This document shows, piece by piece, positions 50,614-61,606 of a stretch of DNA of 64,000 bases. The notes under the pieces were generated by a model. The model made no database searches. It was not told the origin of the DNA and saw only the letters and a list, made by a program, of their open reading frames with translations. The first letter of the stretch is position 1; every line of letters starts with the position of its first letter. The DNA lies in the NCBI GenBank assembly GCA_001626925.1, contig LUOR01000005.1, forward strand, positions 1-64,000, read 5' to 3'. This DNA comes from Moraxellaceae bacterium REDSEA-S32_B1 (GTDB lineage: Bacteria; Pseudomonadota; Gammaproteobacteria; Pseudomonadales; Moraxellaceae). The position numbers and the translations under genes are program-made.

Positions 50614-50671
50614 ACTGACATCATAAAACAGAAGGCGGCGTATAAATAACACACATTTTTAAGAAATGGGA

Positions 50672-50704
50672 GTAATGTAATAATTTGAAATATTATTACA
50701 TTAC
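50672..50704. promoter_or_regulatory. 13-bp perfect inverted repeat upstream of the CHAP-like gene
   Basis: gtaatgtaataat-ttgaaat-attattacattac, no T tract. Confidence 0.6.
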
Positions 50705-50806
50705 GCACTTGGCATAAAAATTTGCAAAGTGTGATTTTCTTCAAAATATTTCTTCAAATATTCATCGCTATATAGCGGTTTTGTTTATATCTAATGAATA
50801 TATGTT

Positions 50807-51940
50807 TTAAATATGTGTGATTGAACCTAATACACGAAAGCCATTTGCGCCTGTGACCGCAGGCAGATTTCCAGCCTGACCTTCACAAAAGCGCATTGCA
50901 AGCCAAGCAAAAGCGGTTGCTTCCACCCAAGTCGGTGCTAGTCCCAGTGCTTCGGTGGTTTGCACAGACCAATTGTGCTTGCGCAATCGCCAGCGCAGCT
51001 GTTCGAGCAATGTACCGTTGAACGCACCGCCACCACAGACATAGATTTCACCTGTCGGCATACTGTCTTTACTACGATAAATCGCTTTTTTAATCGCTCG
51101 GGTGGTGAGTTTCATTAAGGTAGCTTGCACATTTTCAGGCTGATCTTCGAGTTCGTCATAGTCAAGATCGTTGCGCCAATCGGCGAGTTGATCATCGAGC
51201 CAGTCGATATTGAAATCTTCTCGCCCTGTGCTTTTTGGCGGTTCTTTGGAAAAATAATCGTGCGCTTGCAGACGGTCGAGCAGGGAGCGAATCGGATGAC
51301 CGTATGCCGCCCAATTACCATTTTCATCATAAGGCTGACCTGTGTAGCGGTCGCACCACGCATCCATGAGAATATTGGCAGGCCCAGTATCGAAACCGAA
51401 AATTTGCTCGGGCTGACCCGCAGGCAACATGGTGACATTGGCAATACCGCCCAAGTTTAAAATCACCCGATGGATACTGTCGTGCTGAAATAACACTTGA
51501 TGAAACGCAGGAACCAGTGGCGCACCTTGACCATTTGCTGCCAAATCACGACTGCGAAAATCGTAAACCACAGGAAGATTGGTGAGTTCGGTAATGATGT
51601 GCGCATCACCAATTTGTAAGCTAAAACCACTTTCTGGACGATGGCGAATGGTCTGACCATGTGAGCCGATGGCTCGGATTTGACTACGATCCAGTTGGTT
51701 GTCTTCGATCAGCTGATTGACACCGTTGCCAATCATTTTACCCAGTGACACGTGCGCAACCGCCATGCGGTCAATTTCATTATCATCAGGTAGTGACAAT
51801 GCCATGAGCTGATCACGCAAATCTTCTTCGAATTTTAAAGTCAAAGTGGCGTGGATTTTCAACGGATCAAAAGATGCAGCAACGAGGTCTAAGCCGTCCA
51901 TGCTCGTCCCTGTCATCACACCAATATATATTGCACTCAT
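50807..51940 (-). CDS. anmK: Anhydro-N-acetylmuramic acid kinase
   Basis: GVMTGTSMDGLDL, GSHGQTIRHRP, FDTGPANILMDAW. Confidence 0.96.
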   Translation of the reverse strand: MSAIYIGVMTGTSMDGLDLVAASFDPLKIHATLTLKFEEDLRDQLMALSLPDDNEIDRMAVAHVSLGKMIGNGVNQLIEDNQLDRSQIRAIGSHGQTIRHRPESGFSLQIGDAHIITELTNLPVVYDFRSRDLAANGQGAPLVPAFHQVLFQHDSIHRVILNLGGIANVTMLPAGQPEQIFGFDTGPANILMDAWCDRYTGQPYDENGNWAAYGHPIRSLLDRLQAHDYFSKEPPKSTGREDFNIDWLDDQLADWRNDLDYDELEDQPENVQATLMKLTTRAIKKAIYRSKDSMPTGEIYVCGGGAFNGTLLEQLRWRLRKHNWSVQTTEALGLAPTWVEATAFAWLAMRFCEGQAGNLPAVTGANGFRVLGSITHI

Positions 51941-52019
51941 GCCGATCTTTGCCTGCATTTTTCTGAAAAAATGTTAGTATATCGCACAATTTGAAAGTTA
52001 GAACGATTAGGTTTTGCTG

Positions 52020-53234
52020 ATGAGCACTTTTCTACCTGCTGAAGAGCAGTTGGCGTTAATCCAACGTGGCACACATGAGATCATTTCCCAAGATGATTTA
52101 TTGAAAAAATTGAAACAAAATCGACCGCTACGCATCAAAGCAGGTTTTGATCCAACTGCGCCTGATTTGCATCTCGGTCATACCGTGCTCATTAATAAAC
52201 TGAAAGTATTCCAAGATCTTGGGCATGAAGTGCTATTTTTGATCGGCGACTATACCGCCATGATCGGCGATCCAACTGGGAAAAGTGCGACACGTCCGCC
52301 ATTGACTCGTGAGCAAGTCGAAGCCAATGCCAAAACTTATCAAGAACAAGTGTTTAAAATCCTTGATCCTGCCAAAACCAAAGTGGTATTTAACTCAGAA
52401 TGGTTTTCAAAACGCTCTGCTGCGGATTTGATTCAATTGGCAAGTCAGCAAACTGTTGCTCGTATGCTAGAGCGTGATGACTTTTCAAAACGCTATCAAA
52501 GCGAGCAACCGATTGCCATTCATGAATTTTTGTATCCATTGGTACAAGGCTATGATTCGATCGCAATGGAAGCGGATGTCGAACTTGGCGGGACAGATCA
52601 AACCTTTAACTTGTTGATGGGACGTACCTTACAAGGGCGTTATGGACAAGAATCGCAAGTCTGCATTACCGTGCCGATCTTAGAAGGTTTGGACGGTGTC
52701 AAGAAAATGTCCAAATCGCTTGGCAACTATATTGGTGTATTTGATGCACCGGGTGCGATGTATCAAAAAATCTTGTCGATGCCTGACAGCTTGATTGAGC
52801 GTTATTTTGAATTACTCAGCTTTAAATCAATGGATGAAATCGAAACCTTGCTCAAAGAGATGGCAGACGGACGTAATCCACAAGAGATCAAACGCATTTT
52901 GGCATTAGAAATTGTGGAACGTTTCCATGACCAAGAAGCGGCTGAAAATGCGCATAAAAGCGCAGGGAACCGTATTGTCGATGGTGAAGTACCTGAAGAT
53001 ACCCCTGAAGTGGATATTTCACTGTCTGAAAATGGTGGAGAAATCTTTATTGGCTCGATCGTGCGTCTTGCAGGATTGACGAAGAATGCAGCTCAAGCCA
53101 AAGATGCAGTCGCTCGTGGCGCAGTCAAAGTAGACAATGAAGTGGTTAATGCTTCGTTTTCAATCAATGCTCCAAAAACTGTGGTGATCCAAGCAGGGAA
53201 AAAAGCCATCGCTCGAGTTAAGTTTATCGACTAA
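52020..53234 (+). CDS. tyrS: Tyrosyl-tRNA synthetase
   Basis: [28 protein letters not shown]-terminal S4 domain. Confidence 0.97.
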   Translation: MSTFLPAEEQLALIQRGTHEIISQDDLLKKLKQNRPLRIKAGFDPTAPDLHLGHTVLINKLKVFQDLGHEVLFLIGDYTAMIGDPTGKSATRPPLTREQVEANAKTYQEQVFKILDPAKTKVVFNSEWFSKRSAADLIQLASQQTVARMLERDDFSKRYQSEQPIAIHEFLYPLVQGYDSIAMEADVELGGTDQTFNLLMGRTLQGRYGQESQVCITVPILEGLDGVKKMSKSLGNYIGVFDAPGAMYQKILSMPDSLIERYFELLSFKSMDEIETLLKEMADGRNPQEIKRILALEIVERFHDQEAAENAHKSAGNRIVDGEVPEDTPEVDISLSENGGEIFIGSIVRLAGLTKNAAQAKDAVARGAVKVDNEVVNASFSINAPKTVVIQAGKKAIARVKFID

Positions 53235-53264
53235 ATCAAAGTCAATATTTAATTAGACTAAATA

Positions 53265-53292
53265 AGCGTCACCATCACGGTGGCGTTTTTTA
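53265..53292 (+). terminator. tyrS terminator
   Basis: gcgtcaccatcacggtggcgtttttt. Confidence 0.8.
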
Positions 53293-53487
53293 TGCTTAGT
53301 GAATATATAAAGAAAAACATAAAAAATCATAAACTGTTGAAAGCCTGATCAAAAGTGAATTCCAACTAAAAAAGGTTTAGTTTATATATAGGATAACTGT
53401 AACTAAATTAAAAATTTGTTGTAAAAACAAGTAGTACTATTATCATAAAAAAATAAATGCATCACATATTGTGTGGAGATTGTGAAA

Positions 53488-56400
53488 ATGAATAAAATAT
53501 ATCGTGTAATTTGGAATGCTTCACAGGGCGTGTGGGTCGCAGTCTCTGAAATTGCAAAAGCCAAAGGCAAAACAAAATCGATCAAAAAAGCGACCGCTAT
53601 CGGTGTATTAACAATAGTCACTTCGACGGGTGCAATAGCAGCTCAAACGATTGATGATGATTTGATTGTTAATGGAGACATTACTGTTTCTGGCACGGTG
53701 GATGGTGTCGATGTTTCTGATTTGGCGACCACTGTTGCAGATAAAGCAGATCAAACCGCTTTAGACGGTTTAGCTACGACTGTGAACTCGAAAGCAGATC
53801 AAACCGCTTTAGACAGTCTAACCACGACTGTAAATACCAAAGCAGATCAGACCGATTTAGATACATTATCAAACCAAGTGAATGACGCAACCACTGGTTT
53901 AGATACTAAAGCTTCGCAAACAGACTTGGATGACTTATCTGATGTGGTTGATACCAAAGCAGATCAAACAGATTTAGATAGTTTAACAACAACAGTAAAC
54001 AGCAAAGCGAATCAAACTGATCTAGACACATTATCCAGTCAAGTCAATGACGCAACCACTGGTTTAGATACCAAAGCCTCGCAAACAGACTTGGACGACT
54101 TGTCTGATGTGGTTGATACCAAAGCAGATCAAACCGATTTAGACAGTCTAACCACGACTGTAAATACCAAAGCAGATCAGACGGACTTAGACACATTATC
54201 AAACCAAGTGAATGACACAACCACTGGTTTAGATACTAAAGCTTCACAAACAGACTTGGATGACTTATCTGATGTTGTTGATACCAAAGCAGATCAAACC
54301 GATTTAGATAGTCTAACAACAACAGTAAACAGCAAAGCGGATCAAACTGATCTAGACACATTATCCAATCAAGTCAATGATCCCACTACTGGCTTAGCGA
54401 CCAAGGCGAGCCTCGCTCAAGTCGCAGCAGCCAAAACCGAAGTGGTAGCAGGCGATAATATTGCAGTAACCACGAGCACAGGCTCCGATGGACAGACGGT
54501 TTATAACGTCGCAACAACGGATGATGTCAACTTTAACCAAGTGACAATTGGTGATACAGCTGGGGACAATACCGTATTGACCAGCACATCAGCTGGTTTA
54601 GATGTAGGTACTGACAAAATCACCAATCTTAGCAATGGGGATGTATCAGACGGCTCATCTGATGCGATCACTGGTGATCAGCTATACGACCTGAGAACAG
54701 AGTTGTTTGGTGATAGTGCCACGCCTGCGAGTGGCATTAAATATTTTAGAGCGAATTCGACATTAGATGATGCTGCGGCGATAGGTACCGATTCGGTAGC
54801 GATAGGTCCTGAGGCACAGGCACAAGGCACATCCAGTATTGCGATGGGGCAAGCGGCAACCGCATTGGATAGTAGCGGTATTGCGATCGGTGCCGAAAGT
54901 CAAGCATTAGGCGGTAATAGCACAGCGATTGGTTCGGCAGCGACGAGTCGAACCATTAGTGTTGAGTATGAGTCTGCAACTTCGACCACTGTAATCGCAA
55001 TCAATGGCATTCCAGTGGAGGCAACCAGTAGTACAGCAGGTAGTCAGGATATTAACAATCTGACGATTACATCGATCAATGGTGTCGATGTAAGTACCAA
55101 TGCACCACTTTACACTCAATTTCTAAGTGCACTGCAAAGTGGTGCAAGTGTCGCACTTGGTGAGAATAGCTTTGCAGCAGGCACGTCTACGCTTGCAGTG
55201 GGTGACTCAAGTGTTGCGCTAGGTGATAGTGCGGTTGCAGGTGCGAATAACTCCACGGCAATCGGTCATGCTGCCAGCTCGTCAGGTAGTGCATCTGCTG
55301 CACTCGGTAACAGTGCCAGTGCCACAGGCAGTGCCTCGACATCGTTGGGGAGTAGCTCTACAGCCAGTGGCTCTGACAGTGTCGCAGTGGGTAGTGGTGC
55401 ACAAGCCTTAACACAAAGCTCTGTATCTATTGGTGATGGCGCTGGTGTTGGCACTGTGGGTACAAAAATTGGTTCTGGCGCAACCACAGATCGTATTGAG
55501 CATATCGCTATCGGTGCTAACTCAGGTCAAAATGTGGTGGGTAACCAAAATATTGCCTTAGGTAGCGGGGCGGGTTCAAACTTATCTGTTGGTGATACCA
55601 CCAGTTCAGATCAAAACATTGCCATTGGTGTCAATGCAGGGAGTGGGCATAATGGTGATAGCAATATCTCTATTGGTGAAAATGCCAACAGAAATGTGAG
55701 CAATAAAAACTTAAGTAAATCTGTAGCGATTGGCTCACAGGCACAATCGGGTAATCAGGCTGTCGTCCTTGGTGCGGATGCTGAAGCGAAGCGTAATAAT
55801 GCACTAGCAGCAGGCTATAGTGCAGAAGTCACAGGTGCTTCTGGTACAGCACTAGGTGCCAATACCACAGCTGGGGCAAGTAATGTTGCGCTTGGTGCAA
55901 ATAGCATTGCATCAACCAATTCAACAACAGCATCATATTTGGTGACAGACACTGTACCGACAGCTGGCTTTAATGTAGTGTCTGTTGGTGGTGGATCAGG
56001 GAGTAATGTGGTCACTCGTCGCATCACCAATGTAGCAGCAGGTGGTGATGCGACCGATGCGGTCAATGTATCGCAACTAAGACAGTTAAACGAAGATGTC
56101 GCTGAGAAACTATTTGGCACATCCGTGACCAATGTGTCCAGCGGGGTGATCACTGATGGTTCAGGCAATAACTATACCAGCTTCTTGGATGCGATTCAAA
56201 ATTTAACTGCAGGTACAGGCACGCCTGCTTCTAGCGATGCGGTTTTGTATAATGTTGGGGATACTACAAAAGTACAACTCACAGGTGCGGGTGGTACAAC
56301 GATTAGCAATGTCAAAACTGATGAAACAGATGGTACTTCAGCTGCCAATGTGGATTATGTCAATAATGCAGTAAAAGATGCTTCAGTCAAGTATGTATCG

Positions 56401-59400
56401 ATTAACAGCACTGAAAGCGAAAACGAAAACAGTCAAGAAGCACATGCTATTGACTCAATGGCGATTGGTTCTGATGTTGCAACAACAAGCGCTGCGACTG
56501 ATAGTGTGGCAATCGGATTTGCGGGTGTAACTGCAGAAAATACCAATACTGTTGCGATTGGTAGCAACACAACTAGTGCCAAAGGTGCATCTTCGATAGC
56601 GATAGGTGATGATGCAGAAGCTTCAAATATCAATAATATTGCAATGGGTACAGATGCAATCGCTGCAGGTATTGATAGTATTGCGATCGGACATAACACT
56701 CAGGTTGATAAAACAGGTGGGCAGTCTGATTATGCAGTGGTGATCGGAAGTAGTGCAGAATCACAAAATGCTGACAATGCTACAGCGATCGGTCATACAG
56801 CCGTTGTGCAAGGTGACCAAGGCATCGCTATTGGTAATATCTCTAAAGCAGTCGGTCGAAACAGTATTGCGATGGGGGATAATGCACTTGCGACAGGTGA
56901 AGATGCTGTGGCAATTGGTGAAAAAAGTAATGCCGTTGGGCGAGAGTCTGTGGCAGTGGGTGATAGTAATAATACCTATGCTACAGAGAGTATTGCGGTC
57001 GGTAAGGGTAACAATGTCGGATTATCCACTGTATTGTCCGGCCAATCACAAACATCGCTCTCCGGTGTTCTCGGTAATGGAAACAATGTCAGAGCGAGTA
57101 ATAGCTTTGCAATTGGTAATGCGAATGACGTAGTCAACGCATCATCCGACACTTTTATTTTAGGCAGTAATGTCACCAATACCACCAATGATTCCGTGTT
57201 CTTAGGCAATGAATCAGGTTTTGTAGCGAGCAATACGACGACTCGAGGCAAAGCAACCTATAACACCGAAACAGTGGATGGTATCGCCTATAACTATGCA
57301 GGTGGTACGGCGACAGGAGTCGTGTCTGTTGGCAATGCGTCAGAGAAACGTCGTATCCAAAATGTCGCTGCGGGTCTCGTCAGTGCGAGCAGTACCGATG
57401 CCATCAATGGTAGTCAGCTCTATAGCACTAATGTTGCCTTAAGTAATTTACAAAAGTCTACGGCGACAAATTTGGGTGGAGGTGCTACAGTCAATAGTGA
57501 TGGTTCAGTGAATGCACCAACGTATACTGTCATTACCAATCCAAGTAGCAATACAAGCACTACCTATAATAATGTTGGTGATGCGCTAACAGGATTGAGT
57601 ACCGCAGTAAATCGACCAATTACATTTACTGGCGATAGCGGTTCTACGCAAAGAAAATTGGGTAGTACCTTAATCATTAAAGGTGGTAAAACTACTGGAC
57701 TCACTGAAAATAATATTGGTGTGATTACTACTGACTCTACCATGACGGTGAAGTTAGCAGAAGATATTGATTTGGGTGCCAATGGTAGCGTCAAAATGGG
57801 TGATACATCCATTGATACGGACGGATTGGTGATCGCAAATACAGACCCAACAAAAGTGGTCAGTATTAAAGATACAGGGATTAGTGCGGGTAGTAATAAA
57901 ATCACCAATGTAGCAGCTGGAGATGTAACAAGCACATCGACTGATGCGGTGAATGGCAGTCAGCTTTATGCGACCAATCAGAATGTCACCAATGCTCAAA
58001 ATACAGCAAATACTGCATTAAGCACTGCCAATAAAGGCTTGAATTTTGCCCTGAACAATGTCAATCCTGACAATCTTGCGCTGGGTGATACGGTTAGCTT
58101 TAATAATGGCACCAACACTACAGCAACTTATGATGGTACCACCAATACTTATCAATATAATCTAAATGACAGGATTACACTCACCAATGCTGGTGGTATT
58201 AGCATTCTTAATACTGCTGGGACAGGAAGCGCCGTTGCGATAGATCAAAGTGGTGTTCAAGCAGGTAATGTTAAACTCAATACCTCTACAGGTAAGATTA
58301 CGGGTCTGACCGCAGGTACAGTGAGTGGCACAAGTACAGAAGGCATTAACGGAACTCAGCTCTTCAACAATGCCAGCTCTGTATCGACTGCACTAGGTGG
58401 TGGTTCAAATGTGAGTTCAACTGGAACAGTTATTGCACCAAGCTACACAGTGACCACGAATCCATCGACTGGTGCAAGCACGACAGCAAACAATGTGGGT
58501 GATGCGTTGAGTGGATTGAACACTGCAGTGAATCAACCATTGACCTTTGCAGGCGATACAGGTGCAGACGTTACACGTCAACTGGGTAGTATATTGAATG
58601 TCGAAGGTGGCGCATCAGGTACATTGACTGATAATAACATTGGTGTAGTTGCGAATGGCACAGACACCTTGACGGTGAAATTGGCAGAAGACATTGATCT
58701 AGGTGCAACAGGTAGCGTGACTACAGGTAATACTGTGGTGAACACTAACGGATTGACCATCACGAATCCGACAGATAGCACGAAGACAGTCAGTGTGACC
58801 TCAGGCGGTATCAATGCGGGTGGCAACGTCATTAGCAATGTTGCAGCAGGCAGTGCAGCGACAGATGCAGTGAATGTATCACAATTGGAAGATGCACAAG
58901 CTGCAGCGACAACCGAAGTTGTTGAAGGCAAAAATATCTCTGTGAGTAGCTCGATTGGTACAGATGGACAAACGATCTATACGGTAGCGACGGATGAAGA
59001 TGTTAACTTTAACCAAGTGACCATTGGCAGTACGACGGGTAATAACACTATATTGACCAGTACAGCAGATGGCTTAAGTGTTGGAGGAGACAAGATCACC
59101 AATGTAGCGGCTGGCACGATCAGTGACACCAGTACCGATGCAGTGAATGGTAGTCAGTTGTATGACACTAACCAACAAGTTTCAAGCAACACCACCAACA
59201 TCGCAAATAATACTGCGGATATTGCAGACAATACTGCAGAGATTGCCAAAGGGCTTAACTTTGGTGATGGCGCAACTAGCAATAATTACGCCTTAGGTGA
59301 CACCATTAATGTGACCGAAGCGGACAGTAACATCGAAACCACGACTACCTCGACGGGTGTATCAGTTGGTTTGGCGGATGATATCAGTGTAGAAAGTGTG

Positions 59401-61536
59401 ACTGTGGGTGATAGTACTAATAGTACCGTTTTAACCAGCACAGCGAATGGTTTAAGTGTCAATAATGACAAGATTACCAATGTAGCGGCTGGCACGATCA
59501 GTGACACCAGTACCGATGCTGTAAATGGTAGTCAGTTGTATGACACTAACCAACAAGTAGCAGGGAATACCAGTGCTTTGGGTGGTGGTGCAAACTATGA
59601 TCCAGCAACGAATACCTATACTGCACCAACGTATAACATCAATGGCACCGACTACAGCGATGTTGGCAGTGCTCTCGCAGCGAGCAAAACAGAAGTAAAA
59701 GATGGCAAAAACATTACTGTGACCAGTACAACAGGCACAGATGGACAAATGGTCTATACGGTCGCAACTGATGACGAAGTTGAATTTGACAAAGTGACTG
59801 TGGGTAATGTTGTGGTTGATGCTACAACGAATGACATTACAGGCTTATCGAACACCGCATTGGGTGGCACTGATTTTGCGCAAAGTGGACGTGCAGCGAC
59901 AGAAGAGCAATTGAATGAAACACAAGATAACCTTGTGACCTTGATTGGCGGTAATGCAAGCAATCAAGGCGGAACGGTCACGACTACGGACATTGGTGGC
60001 ACAGGTGCAGACAATGTTAATGATGCAATCGAAACCGTAAATAACACAGCGAAAGCATCGAAAACTGAAGTTAAAAAAGGTCAGAACATCTCTGTAACCA
60101 GTACGACTGGGTCTGATGGACAAACGATCTATACGGTCGCAACTGATGATGACGTGAACTTTAACAGTGTAACCATTGGTGATACAGCTGGCGATAACAC
60201 CGTATTGACTAGCACAACAGATGGCTTAGATGTTGGTGGAGACAAGATCACCAATGTAGCGGCTGGAACGATCAGTGATGGTAGTACCGATGCTGTAAAT
60301 GGTAGTCAACTCTATGGCTTGGGTAATAATGTTACCAATCTCTTTGGTGGTAATGCGACCTATGATGGTGATGTGATTAATTGGACTGATATTGGTGGTA
60401 CAGGTGAAAACACCATTGATGATGCGATTGCTTCGATCAAAGACTCTGCGGATAATGCCAATCAAGGCTGGAATATCTCGACGAATGGTGGCACTGCAAC
60501 CAATGTGAAACCTGCAGATACTGTTGATTTCCAAGGTGATGGCAATGTTGTCGTCAGCAATACAGGTACGGAAGTGACCGTTGGCTTGGCTGATCAAGTC
60601 ACCATTGGTACAGGTGATACTGCCGTATCGATTGATGGTGATACAGGTACGATTACCACTGGTGATGTCACTATTGATGGTTCAACAGGTATTATTACTG
60701 CTGGACAAGTCACTGTTGATGGTGATCAAGGTACAGTGAATGGACTCAGCAATACGACTTGGGATGCAGACAATATTACGTCTGGTCAAGCAGCAACTGA
60801 GGATCAGTTGAAACAAGTTGCAGCCGATGCAGCAAGTAATACGGCTAAGTCGAAATCGACAGTCACTGCTGGTGATAACATTGAAGTCACCACATCAGAA
60901 AATACCGATGGGTCTACCAATTATGAAGTTGCGACAGCGAAAGATGTCACATTTGAAACAGTGACCTCAGACACTGTAACCGCTGGAACGGTGACAGCCG
61001 ATACAGTCAATGTCGGTGATGTGTCGATTACGTCATCAGGGATCCATGCTGGCAACCAAAAAGTCACAAATTTGGCGGCGGGTACAGTGAGTTCAGACTC
61101 AACTGATGCAGTCAATGGTAGTCAGCTCTATGGTCATGCTCAAGCAGTGCAAAACATTATCGGTGGATCAACCACTTATAATGCAGATACTGGCACTTAT
61201 ACCAATAATAATATTGGTGGTACAGGTCAAAGCACCATTGATGCAGCGATTGGTGCAGTCAACAATAATGTGACTTATCTCAATCAACGTGTGAATGATT
61301 TGGAAGATGATCTATCTTCTGGTATTGCTGCGACAGCAGCACTTGAGAACGCACCATTTATTCCTGGTAAATGGACTTATGCGGCAGGTGCATCTTATTA
61401 CAACGATCAAAGTGCAATTGGTGCGACATTAAGACGTACCGCGGATAACGGTCGTTGGTCATTCACTGGTGGTGTTGCTGGAGGTACGAATGGTTCACCA
61501 ATCGTTCGCTTCGGTGTCAGTGGTGTGATTGACTAA
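53488..61536 (+). CDS. Trimeric autotransporter adhesin, Ata/AtaA type (~2680 aa)
   Basis: ESPR signal MNKIYRVIWNASQGVWVAVSEIAKAKGK, YadA-like head repeats, repeated neck/stalk motifs KITNVAAGxxSxxSTDAVNGSQLY, C-terminal YadA anchor. Confidence 0.96.
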   Translation: MNKIYRVIWNASQGVWVAVSEIAKAKGKTKSIKKATAIGVLTIVTSTGAIAAQTIDDDLIVNGDITVSGTVDGVDVSDLATTVADKADQTALDGLATTVNSKADQTALDSLTTTVNTKADQTDLDTLSNQVNDATTGLDTKASQTDLDDLSDVVDTKADQTDLDSLTTTVNSKANQTDLDTLSSQVNDATTGLDTKASQTDLDDLSDVVDTKADQTDLDSLTTTVNTKADQTDLDTLSNQVNDTTTGLDTKASQTDLDDLSDVVDTKADQTDLDSLTTTVNSKADQTDLDTLSNQVNDPTTGLATKASLAQVAAAKTEVVAGDNIAVTTSTGSDGQTVYNVATTDDVNFNQVTIGDTAGDNTVLTSTSAGLDVGTDKITNLSNGDVSDGSSDAITGDQLYDLRTELFGDSATPASGIKYFRANSTLDDAAAIGTDSVAIGPEAQAQGTSSIAMGQAATALDSSGIAIGAESQALGGNSTAIGSAATSRTISVEYESATSTTVIAINGIPVEATSSTAGSQDINNLTITSINGVDVSTNAPLYTQFLSALQSGASVALGENSFAAGTSTLAVGDSSVALGDSAVAGANNSTAIGHAASSSGSASAALGNSASATGSASTSLGSSSTASGSDSVAVGSGAQALTQSSVSIGDGAGVGTVGTKIGSGATTDRIEHIAIGANSGQNVVGNQNIALGSGAGSNLSVGDTTSSDQNIAIGVNAGSGHNGDSNISIGENANRNVSNKNLSKSVAIGSQAQSGNQAVVLGADAEAKRNNALAAGYSAEVTGASGTALGANTTAGASNVALGANSIASTNSTTASYLVTDTVPTAGFNVVSVGGGSGSNVVTRRITNVAAGGDATDAVNVSQLRQLNEDVAEKLFGTSVTNVSSGVITDGSGNNYTSFLDAIQNLTAGTGTPASSDAVLYNVGDTTKVQLTGAGGTTISNVKTDETDGTSAANVDYVNNAVKDASVKYVSINSTESENENSQEAHAIDSMAIGSDVATTSAATDSVAIGFAGVTAENTNTVAIGSNTTSAKGASSIAIGDDAEASNINNIAMGTDAIAAGIDSIAIGHNTQVDKTGGQSDYAVVIGSSAESQNADNATAIGHTAVVQGDQGIAIGNISKAVGRNSIAMGDNALATGEDAVAIGEKSNAVGRESVAVGDSNNTYATESIAVGKGNNVGLSTVLSGQSQTSLSGVLGNGNNVRASNSFAIGNANDVVNASSDTFILGSNVTNTTNDSVFLGNESGFVASNTTTRGKATYNTETVDGIAYNYAGGTATGVVSVGNASEKRRIQNVAAGLVSASSTDAINGSQLYSTNVALSNLQKSTATNLGGGATVNSDGSVNAPTYTVITNPSSNTSTTYNNVGDALTGLSTAVNRPITFTGDSGSTQRKLGSTLIIKGGKTTGLTENNIGVITTDSTMTVKLAEDIDLGANGSVKMGDTSIDTDGLVIANTDPTKVVSIKDTGISAGSNKITNVAAGDVTSTSTDAVNGSQLYATNQNVTNAQNTANTALSTANKGLNFALNNVNPDNLALGDTVSFNNGTNTTATYDGTTNTYQYNLNDRITLTNAGGISILNTAGTGSAVAIDQSGVQAGNVKLNTSTGKITGLTAGTVSGTSTEGINGTQLFNNASSVSTALGGGSNVSSTGTVIAPSYTVTTNPSTGASTTANNVGDALSGLNTAVNQPLTFAGDTGADVTRQLGSILNVEGGASGTLTDNNIGVVANGTDTLTVKLAEDIDLGATGSVTTGNTVVNTNGLTITNPTDSTKTVSVTSGGINAGGNVISNVAAGSAATDAVNVSQLEDAQAAATTEVVEGKNISVSSSIGTDGQTIYTVATDEDVNFNQVTIGSTTGNNTILTSTADGLSVGGDKITNVAAGTISDTSTDAVNGSQLYDTNQQVSSNTTNIANNTADIADNTAEIAKGLNFGDGATSNNYALGDTINVTEADSNIETTTTSTGVSVGLADDISVESVTVGDSTNSTVLTSTANGLSVNNDKITNVAAGTISDTSTDAVNGSQLYDTNQQVAGNTSALGGGANYDPATNTYTAPTYNINGTDYSDVGSALAASKTEVKDGKNITVTSTTGTDGQMVYTVATDDEVEFDKVTVGNVVVDATTNDITGLSNTALGGTDFAQSGRAATEEQLNETQDNLVTLIGGNASNQGGTVTTTDIGGTGADNVNDAIETVNNTAKASKTEVKKGQNISVTSTTGSDGQTIYTVATDDDVNFNSVTIGDTAGDNTVLTSTTDGLDVGGDKITNVAAGTISDGSTDAVNGSQLYGLGNNVTNLFGGNATYDGDVINWTDIGGTGENTIDDAIASIKDSADNANQGWNISTNGGTATNVKPADTVDFQGDGNVVVSNTGTEVTVGLADQVTIGTGDTAVSIDGDTGTITTGDVTIDGSTGIITAGQVTVDGDQGTVNGLSNTTWDADNITSGQAATEDQLKQVAADAASNTAKSKSTVTAGDNIEVTTSENTDGSTNYEVATAKDVTFETVTSDTVTAGTVTADTVNVGDVSITSSGIHAGNQKVTNLAAGTVSSDSTDAVNGSQLYGHAQAVQNIIGGSTTYNADTGTYTNNNIGGTGQSTIDAAIGAVNNNVTYLNQRVNDLEDDLSSGIAATAALENAPFIPGKWTYAAGASYYNDQSAIGATLRRTADNGRWSFTGGVAGGTNGSPIVRFGVSGVID
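53725..54405 (+). repeat. Coding tandem repeats: 165-bp (55-aa) unit arranged as a 330-bp A-B-A'-B' array
   Basis: accacgactgtaaataccaaagcagatcag at 53821 and 54151 (exactly 330 bp apart); unit TKADQTDLDTLSNQVNDATTGLDTKASQTDLDDLSDVVD. Confidence 0.9.
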
Positions 61537-61549
61537 ATTGCTAAATCGT

Positions 61550-61579
61550 AGATTGAAGATGTTGCGGCATCTTCAATCT
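61550..61579 (+). promoter_or_regulatory. Intercistronic 12-bp stem-loop without U tract between adhesin and tpgA-like genes
   Basis: agattgaagatg-ttgcgg-catcttcaatct. Confidence 0.7.
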
Positions 61580-61606
61580 CTCAGAAGCCCCAATTGAGAG
61601 AATGAT

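Noticed and set aside
53725-54405. Regular repeats reminiscent of a CRISPR array
   Set aside because: The repeats are in-frame, coding, contiguous and diverged; there are no spacers and no cas genes nearby.
54907-61115. Many minus-strand ORFs across the adhesin gene
   Set aside because: These are shadow ORFs created by the biased, repetitive codon content of the adhesin; no start-site or family evidence.
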